Source: Leptospira barantonii (GTDB lineage Bacteria; Spirochaetota; Leptospiria; Leptospirales; Leptospiraceae). From it: 64,000 bases of DNA. A program made the position numbers and the translations under genes. The notes under the pieces were generated by a model. The model was not told where the DNA came from. It was given only the letters and a program-made list of their open reading frames with translations, and did no database searches. The stretch covers positions 248,001 to 312,000 of the forward strand of contig NZ_NPDS01000003.1 of NCBI RefSeq assembly GCF_002811925.1. Reading direction: 5' to 3'. Below are positions 19,101 to 24,755 of the stretch, in pieces (positions within the stretch are counted from its first letter, which is position 1; every line of letters starts with the position of its first letter).

Positions 19101-19748
19101 CTTCTCCGTTGCATTGGTTCCGGTTTTAGAAGCGTTCTCAGCACCCAATACGGCTTGACGCAACGTTGCACGATCCAGATTAGAAATCAAATCCGTAAGA
19201 CTTGAACTTGCAATTCTTGCCTTCCATTCTCCTTTGCGAGAATCGATTTCGGTCTGAACTTCGCTTTCCCATTGTTGAAGATTCAGTTGTTTTTCGGTTT
19301 CTAAATCCGCCTTTGCGGTTGCGTCGTTCGTCTTGCCGTTTTTTGCAAGCTCTCTGTCGATCTCTTCGTCCGCTCTCGATTCCCAATCCGCTTTGAGTAA
19401 GTCTTTTCCTCTTTTGAGCGACTTGTCCCAATCCGCTTCAGTACTGGAATTCTCCGCGTTCTGATACTGACGTTCTAATTTTCCATCGGATCCGTTTCTC
19501 CACAGATCTCTAAAAAGGGTCGGTTGAGCCATAAGCGGAGCAAGCGAAAAGTCGAATATTAGAAATAACAGAAGTATCGACTTGATACATTTCGTAAAAA
19601 AAGAACGGAATCGTTTGAGAAGTTTTTTTCGTTTTCTCGGGTTATCCCAAGTGCGTCGAAATTCGTCGGATCGATTTAAGGAGAATTCGGTGAAGAAGGA
19701 GGTTGTTGAAAAAATTGCGGAATAAAGTTTGCTAACGGAGTTTTTCAT
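7116..19748 (-). CDS. Giant exported coiled-coil protein with C-terminal HINT and LAS-type peptidase
   Basis: A single 4210-residue frame, the largest gene here. I recall a Leptospira family of very large proteins annotated as TIGR04388, and this probably belongs to it. A basic 50-residue extension (RKRKKLLKRFRSFF) precedes a hydrophobic signal ending near LAPLMAQ (residue 74). Residues about 80-2900 are mostly helical, rich in Gln/Asn/Ala/Lys/Leu and coiled-coil-like. Near 3390-3450 lies a hydrophobic Ala/Gly region (IAAMAVAGPAGAIAYAALQ), then Gly-rich beta repeats (GLSYTKEGGIGAAAGI, GLSYSKSEGYGGYASY). The HINT domain spans 3832-3977: C3832, T3897-x2-H3900, ending H3976-N3977. The last 233 residues hold H4106-x6-D4113 (GHKNGMKADI) and H4202-x-H4204 (ADHLHFDF), the metal-site pattern of LAS peptidases such as M74 and M15. 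Inferred role: a surface carrier that releases a peptidoglycan peptidase. The 3' end is AT-richer than the body. Confidence 0.8.
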   Translation of the reverse strand: MKNSVSKLYSAIFSTTSFFTEFSLNRSDEFRRTWDNPRKRKKLLKRFRSFFTKCIKSILLLFLIFDFSLAPLMAQPTLFRDLWRNGSDGKLERQYQNAENSSTEADWDKSLKRGKDLLKADWESRADEEIDRELAKNGKTNDATAKADLETEKQLNLQQWESEVQTEIDSRKGEWKARIASSSLTDLISNLDRATLRQAVLGAENASKTGTNATEKVQLFDQSLNGVLGAFRANWEDQLDTRIGGLTGAFTFQSPAEFNSFQKALGAVKNYFISEYYYEESSIIAGYRAGFVARENQNDDLGGQIAQETDPSKLALLLIDRAKRSIDQNFAGVVPQNGTVINQPNLTVEGADQFQTQALKALEEGQKQWQGAIDDLLLGKLRFDRQSEQERKNGEAEWTDAYGKLLKAREDWSLVVKAQIQKGLEAWDTSENNLQQNKQTALAELDRTLATGKEQWQAHVRGVESVVSGGADTLTTIESNKQFFQEALDRANKPNSGYNSTIIAEYNTQLTYWTNLEGRVRTLVANAQNSLHDTDVRGTGVGQGLLYDAGAADKYIYTSTELELRIAQAELKVLQDKRDRAQGVYDYAVQNVAQKTQEQLAADLATMKTDFQTKEQAYLNLLKELNGGGTGTSYSTPGMDSNSTASAAVDGAAAGANLLTDLEAANKLMDDKRKALETARANMETSRTSYDSVVKMQVLINNPQLLGQIGQLSSDGEKAENTGLRSDIANADRELEEKREVLRQQEQKMYELTYEKANALRTQTFYNQTLQQVLAFETLKDNKQKIEGIIGGSGTLNDKIDSLLSGDNLVTVYGNDLALQIRNNLTQLKTQLVDLDTPVMNSATGFDAQAAGIKNAADQFPAIDYAQKKQDLTNYLNQMVAARNNLANINNLDTSYLAIDRLDQGIDYLESLLANWDDVADGMTDGLDAIRTSSGDYLTYSSSHTADKGTLSYSNEMLSFSGQLQNGVNGVGQFQSYLAEIGQTKQFLDTALLDSIQRGGVLVETTLTGGDRTLAQQFFANIKAGADQNGKALQNSFTSVNESFNGLGASLGNFGESLKGFRSSLETRNGKVSQVSSALLSLYESLESEFQGRKAQLEFLLDQNGSEASLTQIQKNLENTRNLEGAKINEKAMEKLIGYLKDLPESERNIDSIYLKVLKDSDARLADLQLGPNQLEDRKATELVLAFIKNQNSALARSLASADYDDFIDSLETQLGSATQIRSFYDGGGTLTDTQRNDIRENGTAVERRTLNEYYSFGSTFFFGQEAVSKVATMDATVQGFGSFSNSVRTGQVLSALRDDYFKAQENKTNGLLKELQTLIPGFNDLTASALYQDSFVIGDQTDHDTAEEDRRKNLLQELLSGLNTNESLLTSLGDLDVLRAYYGDATAVKIYGETLNLSSELEGKKADYASVIGNVGPVLDSATYPAEDLLNYLSPGQNTYYTNQVNSYIRLLALKNYTDPDTSAQPFSGIDFSIMDPYIASIQNNLTLWTAKRSALQTSVDSFTNLKSELSALSQGTPAYEAKLNEVTTALVTMNSAYNEAKGYFSILSSDTIQLNAKSQVVLKDMKTNSGVPNNKIVTNMTTLATLPPGMQDAYNADSSSFYIAPDAAGGVGKVIDWEAELAQNGVGTLDSQNAFNTALNARYSSANVFVNQLNASKAELDATNTKIVNFRNGLDDRIQVFMNQGSQNQISRETLAVTVENLRNFFLEKQYNGEEINPAILEALENAGVFTDEIEKLNYYKNIPVADRTEAKLNTSLTDAKSYTTTLGDAEKLFQDLRSTIGSIEQTGKPLSLSIDQINDSLKKYEDLKAKLDGKAFALDSNIVSGMESLKEFSWENHKSTLVQAFLTRTGDSFNVNQFLNEIKSGKYVLPGNNGTTVQKDAKFLGKDLTAAQLAELAEQLNYYADQSTIQNVSLASGLDAFLSTQDPTLKAELQQKAVSVGYQRILASLNQGVFSDVSSLPASLTNFAIISNYNAFLASKTNWNANNAADRDAAKSEYLLRVGGDHGEAGILSDYLSNYSSRNSSYYLPDFLKEAEVLQSYYSRQATDNLQPDDLTSLTTWLQNKKYEPSLVQALNKAVRMDTILSNYSGEDSTEYLNYSNSKLAGGLSDAEKEGFFLNQSGAYNPFGDLNPASEIQTNQLLRDFQFKTGFKELADTFDTDGLRLAKAKAQAQRDENTVKFSYDLVKGNIIVESYLSYLNIGPKGQLEPSQDTQITNRLRELEFQAEHRLGGFMNLVEGYKSFAFDPDKEDQNPSIRRALEDFSTSGYSVRDAAYAKDGSGNYTFMAGINNLKGIIDNYVDNNLPGRSANEDPYSESGSAKGSMSGSASAIIDAGKSIGIITNINNTLQGLTGDNLTNKLAEQLKTVKDNFLAAENAFEDAQTQLNQQKLNVDNAQASYTAKQTQVTTAYGAFNAAQANLSNLSAVYDYAVLANYTQHQSDANADSTVTVGKPIDLAKQRLDAANDAVNAKLKEVQDLQTRVNNQTTLASLQADPNVALNKQQTEEWAERALRFSQAETVIKDRMQELKSQVAAKKSELQSALKGVFVPNVLLNENGLDGLIDPNTSSYKNLETKLRGEYSIMEGVLGGKIGFWDFVNGGRGDTNPPRYGGGLANQYPDYNVLGYIQSLNGGSSLALNMKAAQDGFDGMWVWNAGVWGEYSAGLRLQNGTYADYNNAMWNKFNQDQGAQALTIALMGWGSLAVGIAAIGKASAWATAQNNLNAAINTATVKTNELKALQAKLNYYTDISTGDQLKSVLLGNGSTDSLNTGLNASDLDYLVGASGKLTADSLKWSTGSGQDLNLDRIAGKNGNTVVQESYVHDAYGLLVRQGQTVPGGASASSTTYNSNGILVSFMTSADQFSSALAVLAKSQYQIEKREYFAAQEAYVGPGGQKADQKMILDDREGFYSGLIQTLSQNTGKNIEYEMYQTVVTDYMGEGQIVDQLYEINGDQQKQTQLKAWEQKEKEFYDKKQEWVQNIEFLQNTGNARFNDMLSLVNKNWDAWRTDFNAKQKEGEQAHIDAIAKALKAKADWEKDAIASLKTQGDGYEIRSAYDQIQNILNSMSASLPTDVGIAANANTILNQVLLNRPAELDASLLQQGAYANVQFFVDQLQKTKLDDSSIKNFESLRKEMDESSKKVVVLQTLDSLWSLPVSFEETINGANKALSEQLTSQLANDEFIPAGGGYIRNVTGPTGNTEMQVLPGYNPYKYVRPDKLPTLMDSNNRPWDLTDYNALTKDGGPTTVELQSMVKLAREKMTQDFKKTYDPENTSNREVAAIAFDPMAQAKVFQSAQSALQRLFTDPQTALEFSLADDEKKAAMKQSALDSGYLVGPTEGGAFGDHHFIQFYGILKLKEKYNETKQQGEAFKKDVLTQGAGAVFGPSAAAFVFKNKDIINTGIAIAAMAVAGPAGAIAYAALQAANAYSSTGNLQSAITASVGGAITGYTGGMVNVNTSWDPENGFGVSGGAFGQSVGYSEHGGFSASVGISLKETGSVMQVVGAAVAAWKPGIGQSIIEAGQAVDKAMKNCTVCSRVSVGVSYSEQGGFGGAIGYKNENGMTLGLSYTKEGGIGAAAGIATSDGYSFGLSYSKSEGYGGYASYTQSEKGKAINQTALTFNERDGAGLSHKTFGESENGNTKNNTYSISQRGGISAEYETESDLKLLKGKGTGLSANIGWDGTADLSLQVGNYTANYNSYGGFSGVVQQNSGWDSIIASSQGSLMSHMEDVNKNVAKESYVLSEGMRQYVSKNGIGMSEEQWNKLSSKEKETLVQLIASGTPQHKTRDEVDERFFGSISDFMDQLNGQFSDHAGWMEKDPESGAMVFRERTCFVAGTLIHTKDGLKKIEEIQVGDVVLSKSDVSGEMSHRRVVNTFVRQADAIYKVSFEDGTVIETTWSHPFRTLKKDSIGQEFRIENTKWTQAQDLVEGDATLTAEGETLRVNSIVVDQRGDTVYNFEVEIDHTYFVGEVGVWVHNIDPFYKTGQIYGPPTLDEISIDNSTTCIVQKLCKKSRTAQMADLEVAKRSGSTNAQNIGDDESVSYKFPEGATGIRHYGSNGPFHKYTTKEVGEYLLDMGKTLSSQGEWLSLNDLSLPGGASTGWHKGHKNGMKADIKMLGNRPYEKVANVIDDPAYSRERTTEFIKLMVNKAEEKADVRVSSILTYDRKLVETLNPYFRQKYGRDIMIWDTSRRDDGSYVHADHLHFDFERK

Positions 19749-19752
19749 ATTC

Positions 19753-20502
19753 TTAAATATTTCCTCTATTTTCCGGATCGCTATGAGTCAACCGGGCATA
19801 ATAACGCGTGATTTTTCTTTTAGCCGCTCTTTGGATTTCCACCGCCGAAAAACCTTCCGAACGTTTTGCGGTCGATGTTCCCACCGATCCGGTCATTCTT
19901 TTGGATTTTACGGACGTCCTTTCCTTCGATTCTTCGCTGTTGGTAGCGACAAAAAGAAGGCGAATTACGTTTGTGTCCTCTAAGGAGCGTGCTTTAGTAT
20001 TGCTTAATTGTTGAATATTCGATATTTTGAATATTGCATCTTCCAAGATTCCCAGCCTTACGAGCTGTACGATCTTGTCTTCGCGGCCGTTTTCGAATAT
20101 TTGATCCGAAGGCAATCCGCTTTGATATCCGAGTTCGATTCGAGATTGAAGAATCGTGTCGATTCCGAATTCAGTTTTGAAAATTCTCGCCTTGTCGGTT
20201 CGGTTGAGAGACGTTTCGTCTATCGTTTCCCAAGAAGGGCTTTCGATTCGAAGGGTTTGTGTTTGGATATTTACGGGAGATTCTGAGGTTTGAAGTTGGA
20301 AAAACGGCTGTGAAATTCCGGCTAACGTAACCAAAAATACGAGTACAGTCCAGAACCTTCCCGATTTGGAAAATTCTCCCGACAATAAACGCTTCGCTTG
20401 GTTTTCGTTTCCTTTCAGTTGCAAACCCTTTGTTTCAATGCCTTCCCTTGAAAAGAGTCCGCAATTTGGGCTTAAAATGAGCGTCTGTAGGATCTTTGAC
20501 AA
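19753..20502 (-). CDS. Membrane-anchored hypothetical protein upstream of the giant gene
   Basis: A protein of about 249 residues ending 4 bp before the giant gene, so the two are almost certainly co-transcribed and perhaps co-functional. One hydrophobic segment, TVLVFLVTLAGISQPFF, lies at about residues 52-68. The N-terminal part is then cytoplasmic and the rest (ESPSWETIDETSLNR ... LVRLGILEDAIFKISN) is probably outside the cytoplasm. The C-terminus is basic (RAAKRKITRYYARL). I recognise no domain. The start is uncertain: TTG 20502 opens the frame without a good Shine-Dalgarno, and a TTG near 20430, just before the anchor, is possible. A chaperone, tether or secretion helper for the giant protein would fit the position but is a guess. 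Confidence 0.6.
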   Translation of the reverse strand: MSKILQTLILSPNCGLFSREGIETKGLQLKGNENQAKRLLSGEFSKSGRFWTVLVFLVTLAGISQPFFQLQTSESPVNIQTQTLRIESPSWETIDETSLNRTDKARIFKTEFGIDTILQSRIELGYQSGLPSDQIFENGREDKIVQLVRLGILEDAIFKISNIQQLSNTKARSLEDTNVIRLLFVATNSEESKERTSVKSKRMTGSVGTSTAKRSEGFSAVEIQRAAKRKITRYYARLTHSDPENRGNI

Positions 20503-20646
20503 GTTTTTTTTCGATTTGAGGGCAAAAGTTCCTCAGTCTTTGGCATTTTGCGTTCTTTGTTTGGTTCATTTAGGTATGTGACATAATAAAAAATTGGAGA
20601 GAATGGCTGAGGTTTTAAAATGTAGGAACTACCACAAAACTTAGAA

Positions 20647-21057
20647 TCAAGAACAACTAACGATTGCGGTCGTCGCATTCGCACCTGAAATCGCGCCATT
20701 TGCGTTCGCAATCACGGTACAAGTCAAACCTGGAGGAGAAGACAGAACGGTAATCACATAACTCGTGTGATCCGGATAAGGAAACGGAAATAGAAACGGA
20801 CCGCCGGTATTGAAGATCGTTTGATCGGTTCCGTTCACCGCCAAAGTCAAGTTAGCTCCTGTTGTTAAACCGGTAATACTTCCACCGATTCTAAAATACT
20901 GAGAATCGCCGGGAGGTTTATTGACCGTGGAAGGAGTACTGCTCCCTACAACAAGTCTCCGAAGTAAATCCTGATCCTCATCCTTGTTATTCTTAAACTG
21001 ACAAGAAGGAATCAAAACGAAAATCAACGAAATTAAAACTGCGGAAAGAAATTTCAT
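20647..21057 (-). CDS. Small lipoprotein with one beta-sandwich repeat
   Basis: I choose ATG 21057 (MKFLSAVLISLIF) over 21075 because it yields a normal lipoprotein signal with lipobox LIPSC. The mature protein is about 110 residues. It has a short charged linker (KNNKDEDQD) and then a single domain of the pattern IGGSITGLTTGANLTL, Phe/Pro-rich turn, YVITVLSSPPGLTC, IVSCS. This repeat is common in leptospiral and other bacterial surface proteins, where it is used in tandem. Here only one copy is present. The two cysteines at its end could form a disulfide. It is separated from the downstream operon by 144 bp. Function unknown. Confidence 0.7.
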   Translation of the reverse strand: MKFLSAVLISLIFVLIPSCQFKNNKDEDQDLLRRLVVGSSTPSTVNKPPGDSQYFRIGGSITGLTTGANLTLAVNGTDQTIFNTGGPFLFPFPYPDHTSYVITVLSSPPGLTCTVIANANGAISGANATTAIVSCS

Positions 21058-21197
21058 TCTAAAATTTGAAAACACTCTATCGAATTCTAATATAATAATA
21101 CCATATATTTCGGTAAAATAGAAATTTTTATAACATCAAATTTCAAAATTAATCCGAAATGAATGATAGTAGTATAAAACGAGACGGCCGTTGACGA

Positions 21198-21914
21198 ATG
21201 ACATCAAATAAACTTTTTCTAGCGTCGATTATTCTTCCTTTCCTAATCTTCAACTGCGCAATCATTCAAAGAACCAAGATTCATTGGATATCAAACGTAG
21301 AGGATGTCCGTAGTTCCACGGAAAAAACCGGAACGATCAAAAAGGTCAGCATCAATCGTTTCTCTGCGAAGCCGTCCAACTTCGGCGGATTTTCAGCGGA
21401 GAATTTTACGAACAGCCTAAGATTCTTTTTAACCAAAGAAGGACTGGACGTTTCCATTCAGGAAATCCAACCGGATCCGCCAAAAGCAAATCCTCCCGAA
21501 AATTCTCCGGTTACCGGAAGTCCTCCTCAAAGTAGCACAAGTTTACTCGGTTACGGTAATCTTTCCAGCGGCAGTTCGGGACTCGTCACCGAATCCGGCG
21601 AAAAACCGATGGAACCTTCCAAAGAGAATATTCAAAAAGCGTGTAATGCTTCCAACTGCAACGTCTATATCGACGGCTACATATACGAAAAGAAAACGGG
21701 CAATATTCTCGATGAGAACGTCACCACCGGAATTTTCGTGAGAATCTACAACAACTCGGGAACAATGATAGCCCAGATCAAACTCAGCTCCAGCGTAACG
21801 ATGGAAATCTTCGACAACAACGCTCTCCTCGCGGAAATGACTTCGGAAAGAATCAGATCCATCCTGAATCGAGAAACCCGCTCCTCATCCTTCAACTGGA
21901 AGTTTTGGGAATAA
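21198..21914 (+). CDS. Lipoprotein preceding the efflux channel
   Basis: A 238-residue protein with a lipoprotein signal (MTSNKLFLASIILPFLIFNC, lipobox LIFNC). The mature N-terminal part, GTIKKVSINRFSAKP, and the later NVYIDGYIYEKKTG and FVRIYNNSGTMIAQIKLSS segments resemble the fold of small envelope lipoproteins in which a GNA1162/LptE-like domain is split by a linker. The linker here is a low-complexity Pro/Ser/Gly stretch at about residues 90-145. I do not assign a family. The gene ends 31 bp before the TolC-like gene on the same strand, so it may belong to the efflux operon as an assembly or accessory lipoprotein. Confidence 0.65.
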   Translation: MTSNKLFLASIILPFLIFNCAIIQRTKIHWISNVEDVRSSTEKTGTIKKVSINRFSAKPSNFGGFSAENFTNSLRFFLTKEGLDVSIQEIQPDPPKANPPENSPVTGSPPQSSTSLLGYGNLSSGSSGLVTESGEKPMEPSKENIQKACNASNCNVYIDGYIYEKKTGNILDENVTTGIFVRIYNNSGTMIAQIKLSSSVTMEIFDNNALLAEMTSERIRSILNRETRSSSFNWKFWE

Positions 21915-21945
21915 CTTAAGAATTTTATTATATTAGAGTTTCAAA

Positions 21946-23373
21946 ATGAAATTCGAAAAGTCATTTTTCCCAAAAATATCGCTTCTCACGGCCGGATCGA
22001 TCCTGTTTCTTTATTCGTTCGGAAGATCCATAGACGGAACGTCCGGAGAAAATCTAATTCTCGATTTGAGAAAATCGGAAGACATCGCCGTCGAAAACAG
22101 CCCGGATGTTCGTCTTTTGGGAAGCCAACAGATGATCAAAAGTTTAATCGTAAAGGAGAGCTGGAGAACTTACTTTCCGACCGCTTCCGTTTCCTGGTTT
22201 AGAAACACGAACGTCGTCGAAAACGAATCGGACAGCAGATCTCAAAGAGTGGCGCTTAACGTGGACCAAGTAATCTTCGACGGCGGAAGAAGATCCCTCG
22301 CCCTTCAAGCCGCGCTGAACGACCTGAATCTTTCCAAATTCGATTTTTTAATCTCGATCAACAACCTCAAACTCAAGGTAAGAAACGCGTATTACGCGCT
22401 TCTCAGCAATAAAGCTCAACTCGAGATTCAAGCAAGATCCATTCAAAGACAAAAGGATCAACTTCGTTTTTCACAAAGAGAATTAAAACTGGGAGAAACG
22501 ACCGAAGTTCAACTCTTACAAATCGAAAACAGATTGAACGAAATCGTTCTTCAAAACAAAAGAACCGAAACGGCTTATCAATCGGGCATCGAAGAGTTCA
22601 AAATTCTTTTGCGTTTACCGAGTACGACTAAACTCGCGTTGAGTGCGGACATTCTTCACGGAATCAAATTCGCATACAAGGAACTGTCTCTGGAAAACTT
22701 GGTCGGCCTTGCATTTCAATCCAGAATCGAATTTGCAAGGACCAGAGCCGCGGAGATCCAAACCACTTCCGAGTATGAAATCGCAAAGTCATTCTATATT
22801 CCCACCGTATCTGTGGGAGGATTCTACGCTTCTTCGGGAGATCGTTACGATCCGAAACAAAGAGAATACGGATTCAATTTCAAATTCAGTATGGCCTTAG
22901 GTCCGAACTCGATTCAGGACACTTCGAATTTTATTTCCAGAAACGAAGACGCAAACCGTTCTCTTACCTCCACAACAACCGTGGGAATCATGGACAACAT
23001 GCAATATAAGAGAAAGATCGCACAAACCGGAATCGCCGCGGAACAAGCTCAGATTACGAGAAGACAACTAGACGATATCATACGCATCGAAGTCTCCAAA
23101 GCATTACAAAATTATAAACTAACCTGGGAGTCTTTGAAACTGGCCGACGAAAACGCGAAAGTTTTCGAAAAAAGGCTTCTCATCAAAGAAAAACAGGTAA
23201 GCTTAGGAGACGCGAGAAGAACCGATCTCGCAGAAACGGAAATTTTTTATTTGGAAGCCATCAATACGATGATTTCGACCAGAGTTCAGTATCTAACCGC
23301 GGTTTCCCAATTGGAAATGGCGATCGGCGCCAGTCTCGATTCCTTGGAACTAATTAAAACCGGAAAAAATTAA
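21946..23373 (+). CDS. TolC-family outer membrane efflux channel
   Basis: A 475-residue protein with an N-terminal hydrophobic signal (ISLLTAGSILFLYSFG). It has the two-repeat TolC architecture: long amphipathic helices (LRKSEDIAVENSPDVRLLGS; LKVRNAYYALLSNKAQLEIQ) and a second repeat ending LGDARRTDLAETEIFYLEAI. Periplasmic helix bundles alternate with short beta segments (TASVSWFRNTN, PTVSVGGFYASSG). Length and helix pattern fit outer membrane factors that connect to RND pumps. The stop at 23373 abuts the ATG of the adaptor at 23374, so the two are co-translated. The likely partners are the two permeases encoded convergently at 24756-31168. Confidence 0.88.
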   Translation: MKFEKSFFPKISLLTAGSILFLYSFGRSIDGTSGENLILDLRKSEDIAVENSPDVRLLGSQQMIKSLIVKESWRTYFPTASVSWFRNTNVVENESDSRSQRVALNVDQVIFDGGRRSLALQAALNDLNLSKFDFLISINNLKLKVRNAYYALLSNKAQLEIQARSIQRQKDQLRFSQRELKLGETTEVQLLQIENRLNEIVLQNKRTETAYQSGIEEFKILLRLPSTTKLALSADILHGIKFAYKELSLENLVGLAFQSRIEFARTRAAEIQTTSEYEIAKSFYIPTVSVGGFYASSGDRYDPKQREYGFNFKFSMALGPNSIQDTSNFISRNEDANRSLTSTTTVGIMDNMQYKRKIAQTGIAAEQAQITRRQLDDIIRIEVSKALQNYKLTWESLKLADENAKVFEKRLLIKEKQVSLGDARRTDLAETEIFYLEAINTMISTRVQYLTAVSQLEMAIGASLDSLELIKTGKN

Positions 23374-24753
23374 ATGAGTAAAAATAAATTCTTAATCGGA
23401 CTTCTCATACTTACGACCTTGGCTTTCGTTTCCTGCGGCAAAAAGAAAAAGGACGAAGGCAAAAACGACAACAAACTTCCGTATGAAATGATTCCTTTGA
23501 CGCTTACAAAACAACAATCCGTCATCAGCGTTCTCGGAAGCGTTTCGCACTACAATAAGGCTGAAATCACTTCCAAGGTTTTGGGAAGAATCGAAAAGAT
23601 ATATAAGGAAGAAGGAAACAGAGTCACCAAAGGACAACCTCTTGCGAAAGTCGAAACCTTAAACTTGGAAATCCAACTCAAAAAAGACACCGCCTCTTTG
23701 GAAGTTCAAAACAAACAAATCGAACTTACGAAAGCGAAATACATTCAATCCAAACAAAGAGTGGAACGCGAGTTGGCGAATATTGAAAAAGCGAGAGCGG
23801 ATTTAAAAGATTCTAAAGCGACATACGATAACCTCAACAGAACGTATGAAAACAAAAAGGAACTTTTTAAAATCGGAGCCGTTTCCGAAACCGAATTGAA
23901 AGGAATCGAAACCGGAATCGTATCCGCACAAACGAATTATTTCAAAGCGCAGAAGAATTTGGACACTTTACAAGTCGGTTATCGTCCCGAGGATTTGAAA
24001 CGCGCCGGCTTCAAGGTCCCAACCGATAAAGTAAAACTACACGAAGCGCTCGTGGATCTAAATACGATCGTTGAAAAATCCGAACTCGATATCGCGATCG
24101 CCAATTTGAAAAGCATTCAAGCAAGCATCGATTCCACAAATCTTCTGATCAAAGAATCCACCATTCTTTCTCCTTTAAAAGGTGTGGTTGCGGTAAGATC
24201 CATATTCCCGGGCGAGGCGGTTAAGGAAGGTCAGGCGATCTATGTGGTTGTCGACGATTCGGAATTCTTATTAAAATTTGCGGTGAACGAATCGGACTTA
24301 AACAGAATCAAATCGGATCAAGAAGTGGAATTCGCAGTGGACGCTTTACCGAAGAAAAAATTAATCGGAAAGATTCTGATCATCAGTCCCATCATCGATC
24401 CTCAAAGCAGAACGGCGGAAGTTAAGGTCATTTATAAAAACAACGAAGATCTTCTTAGACCCGGAATGTTCGCAAGAGCGGAAATCAAAGACTTGAATCC
24501 CGAACCCGCATTCTTTATTTCCGCCAAGAGCATTCTTCCCGGAAAGGAAAAGAACGAGGGTTTTATTTTCGTATCGAAGAACAATCTTCTGTTTAAAAAA
24601 CCGGTTAAGATAGAAAGCGTAAGCGGAGAAAACTCTAGAATCACCGGAGATCTAAGCGAAGGCGAACTCGTCGCGATCGGAAACGTAGCAGGATTGAAAG
24701 AAGGTGAAAAAGCTCCCGAACCGATCGTAAAAAAGGAAACGACTCCGAAATAA
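23374..24753 (+). CDS. RND efflux periplasmic adaptor (HlyD/AcrA-type lipoprotein)
   Basis: A 459-residue membrane fusion protein. Its signal MSKNKFLIGLLILTTLAFVSC ends in a lipobox. A lipoyl/barrel-sandwich half follows (VSHYNKAEITSKVLGRIEKI, EEGNRVTKGQPLAKV). Next come a long coiled-coil hairpin (about residues 100-260) and the second lipoyl half (ILSPLKGVVAVRSIFPGEAV). The beta-barrel domain contains VIYKNNEDLLRPGMFARAEI. These proteins bridge the RND permease to TolC in the periplasm. It begins directly after the TolC stop. The C-terminus meets the convergent permease gene with only 2 bp between them. The hairpin is longer than in AcrA, suggesting a tall or open assembly, which is inference. 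Confidence 0.9.
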   Translation: MSKNKFLIGLLILTTLAFVSCGKKKKDEGKNDNKLPYEMIPLTLTKQQSVISVLGSVSHYNKAEITSKVLGRIEKIYKEEGNRVTKGQPLAKVETLNLEIQLKKDTASLEVQNKQIELTKAKYIQSKQRVERELANIEKARADLKDSKATYDNLNRTYENKKELFKIGAVSETELKGIETGIVSAQTNYFKAQKNLDTLQVGYRPEDLKRAGFKVPTDKVKLHEALVDLNTIVEKSELDIAIANLKSIQASIDSTNLLIKESTILSPLKGVVAVRSIFPGEAVKEGQAIYVVVDDSEFLLKFAVNESDLNRIKSDQEVEFAVDALPKKKLIGKILIISPIIDPQSRTAEVKVIYKNNEDLLRPGMFARAEIKDLNPEPAFFISAKSILPGKEKNEGFIFVSKNNLLFKKPVKIESVSGENSRITGDLSEGELVAIGNVAGLKEGEKAPEPIVKKETTPK

Positions 24754-24755
24754 AA

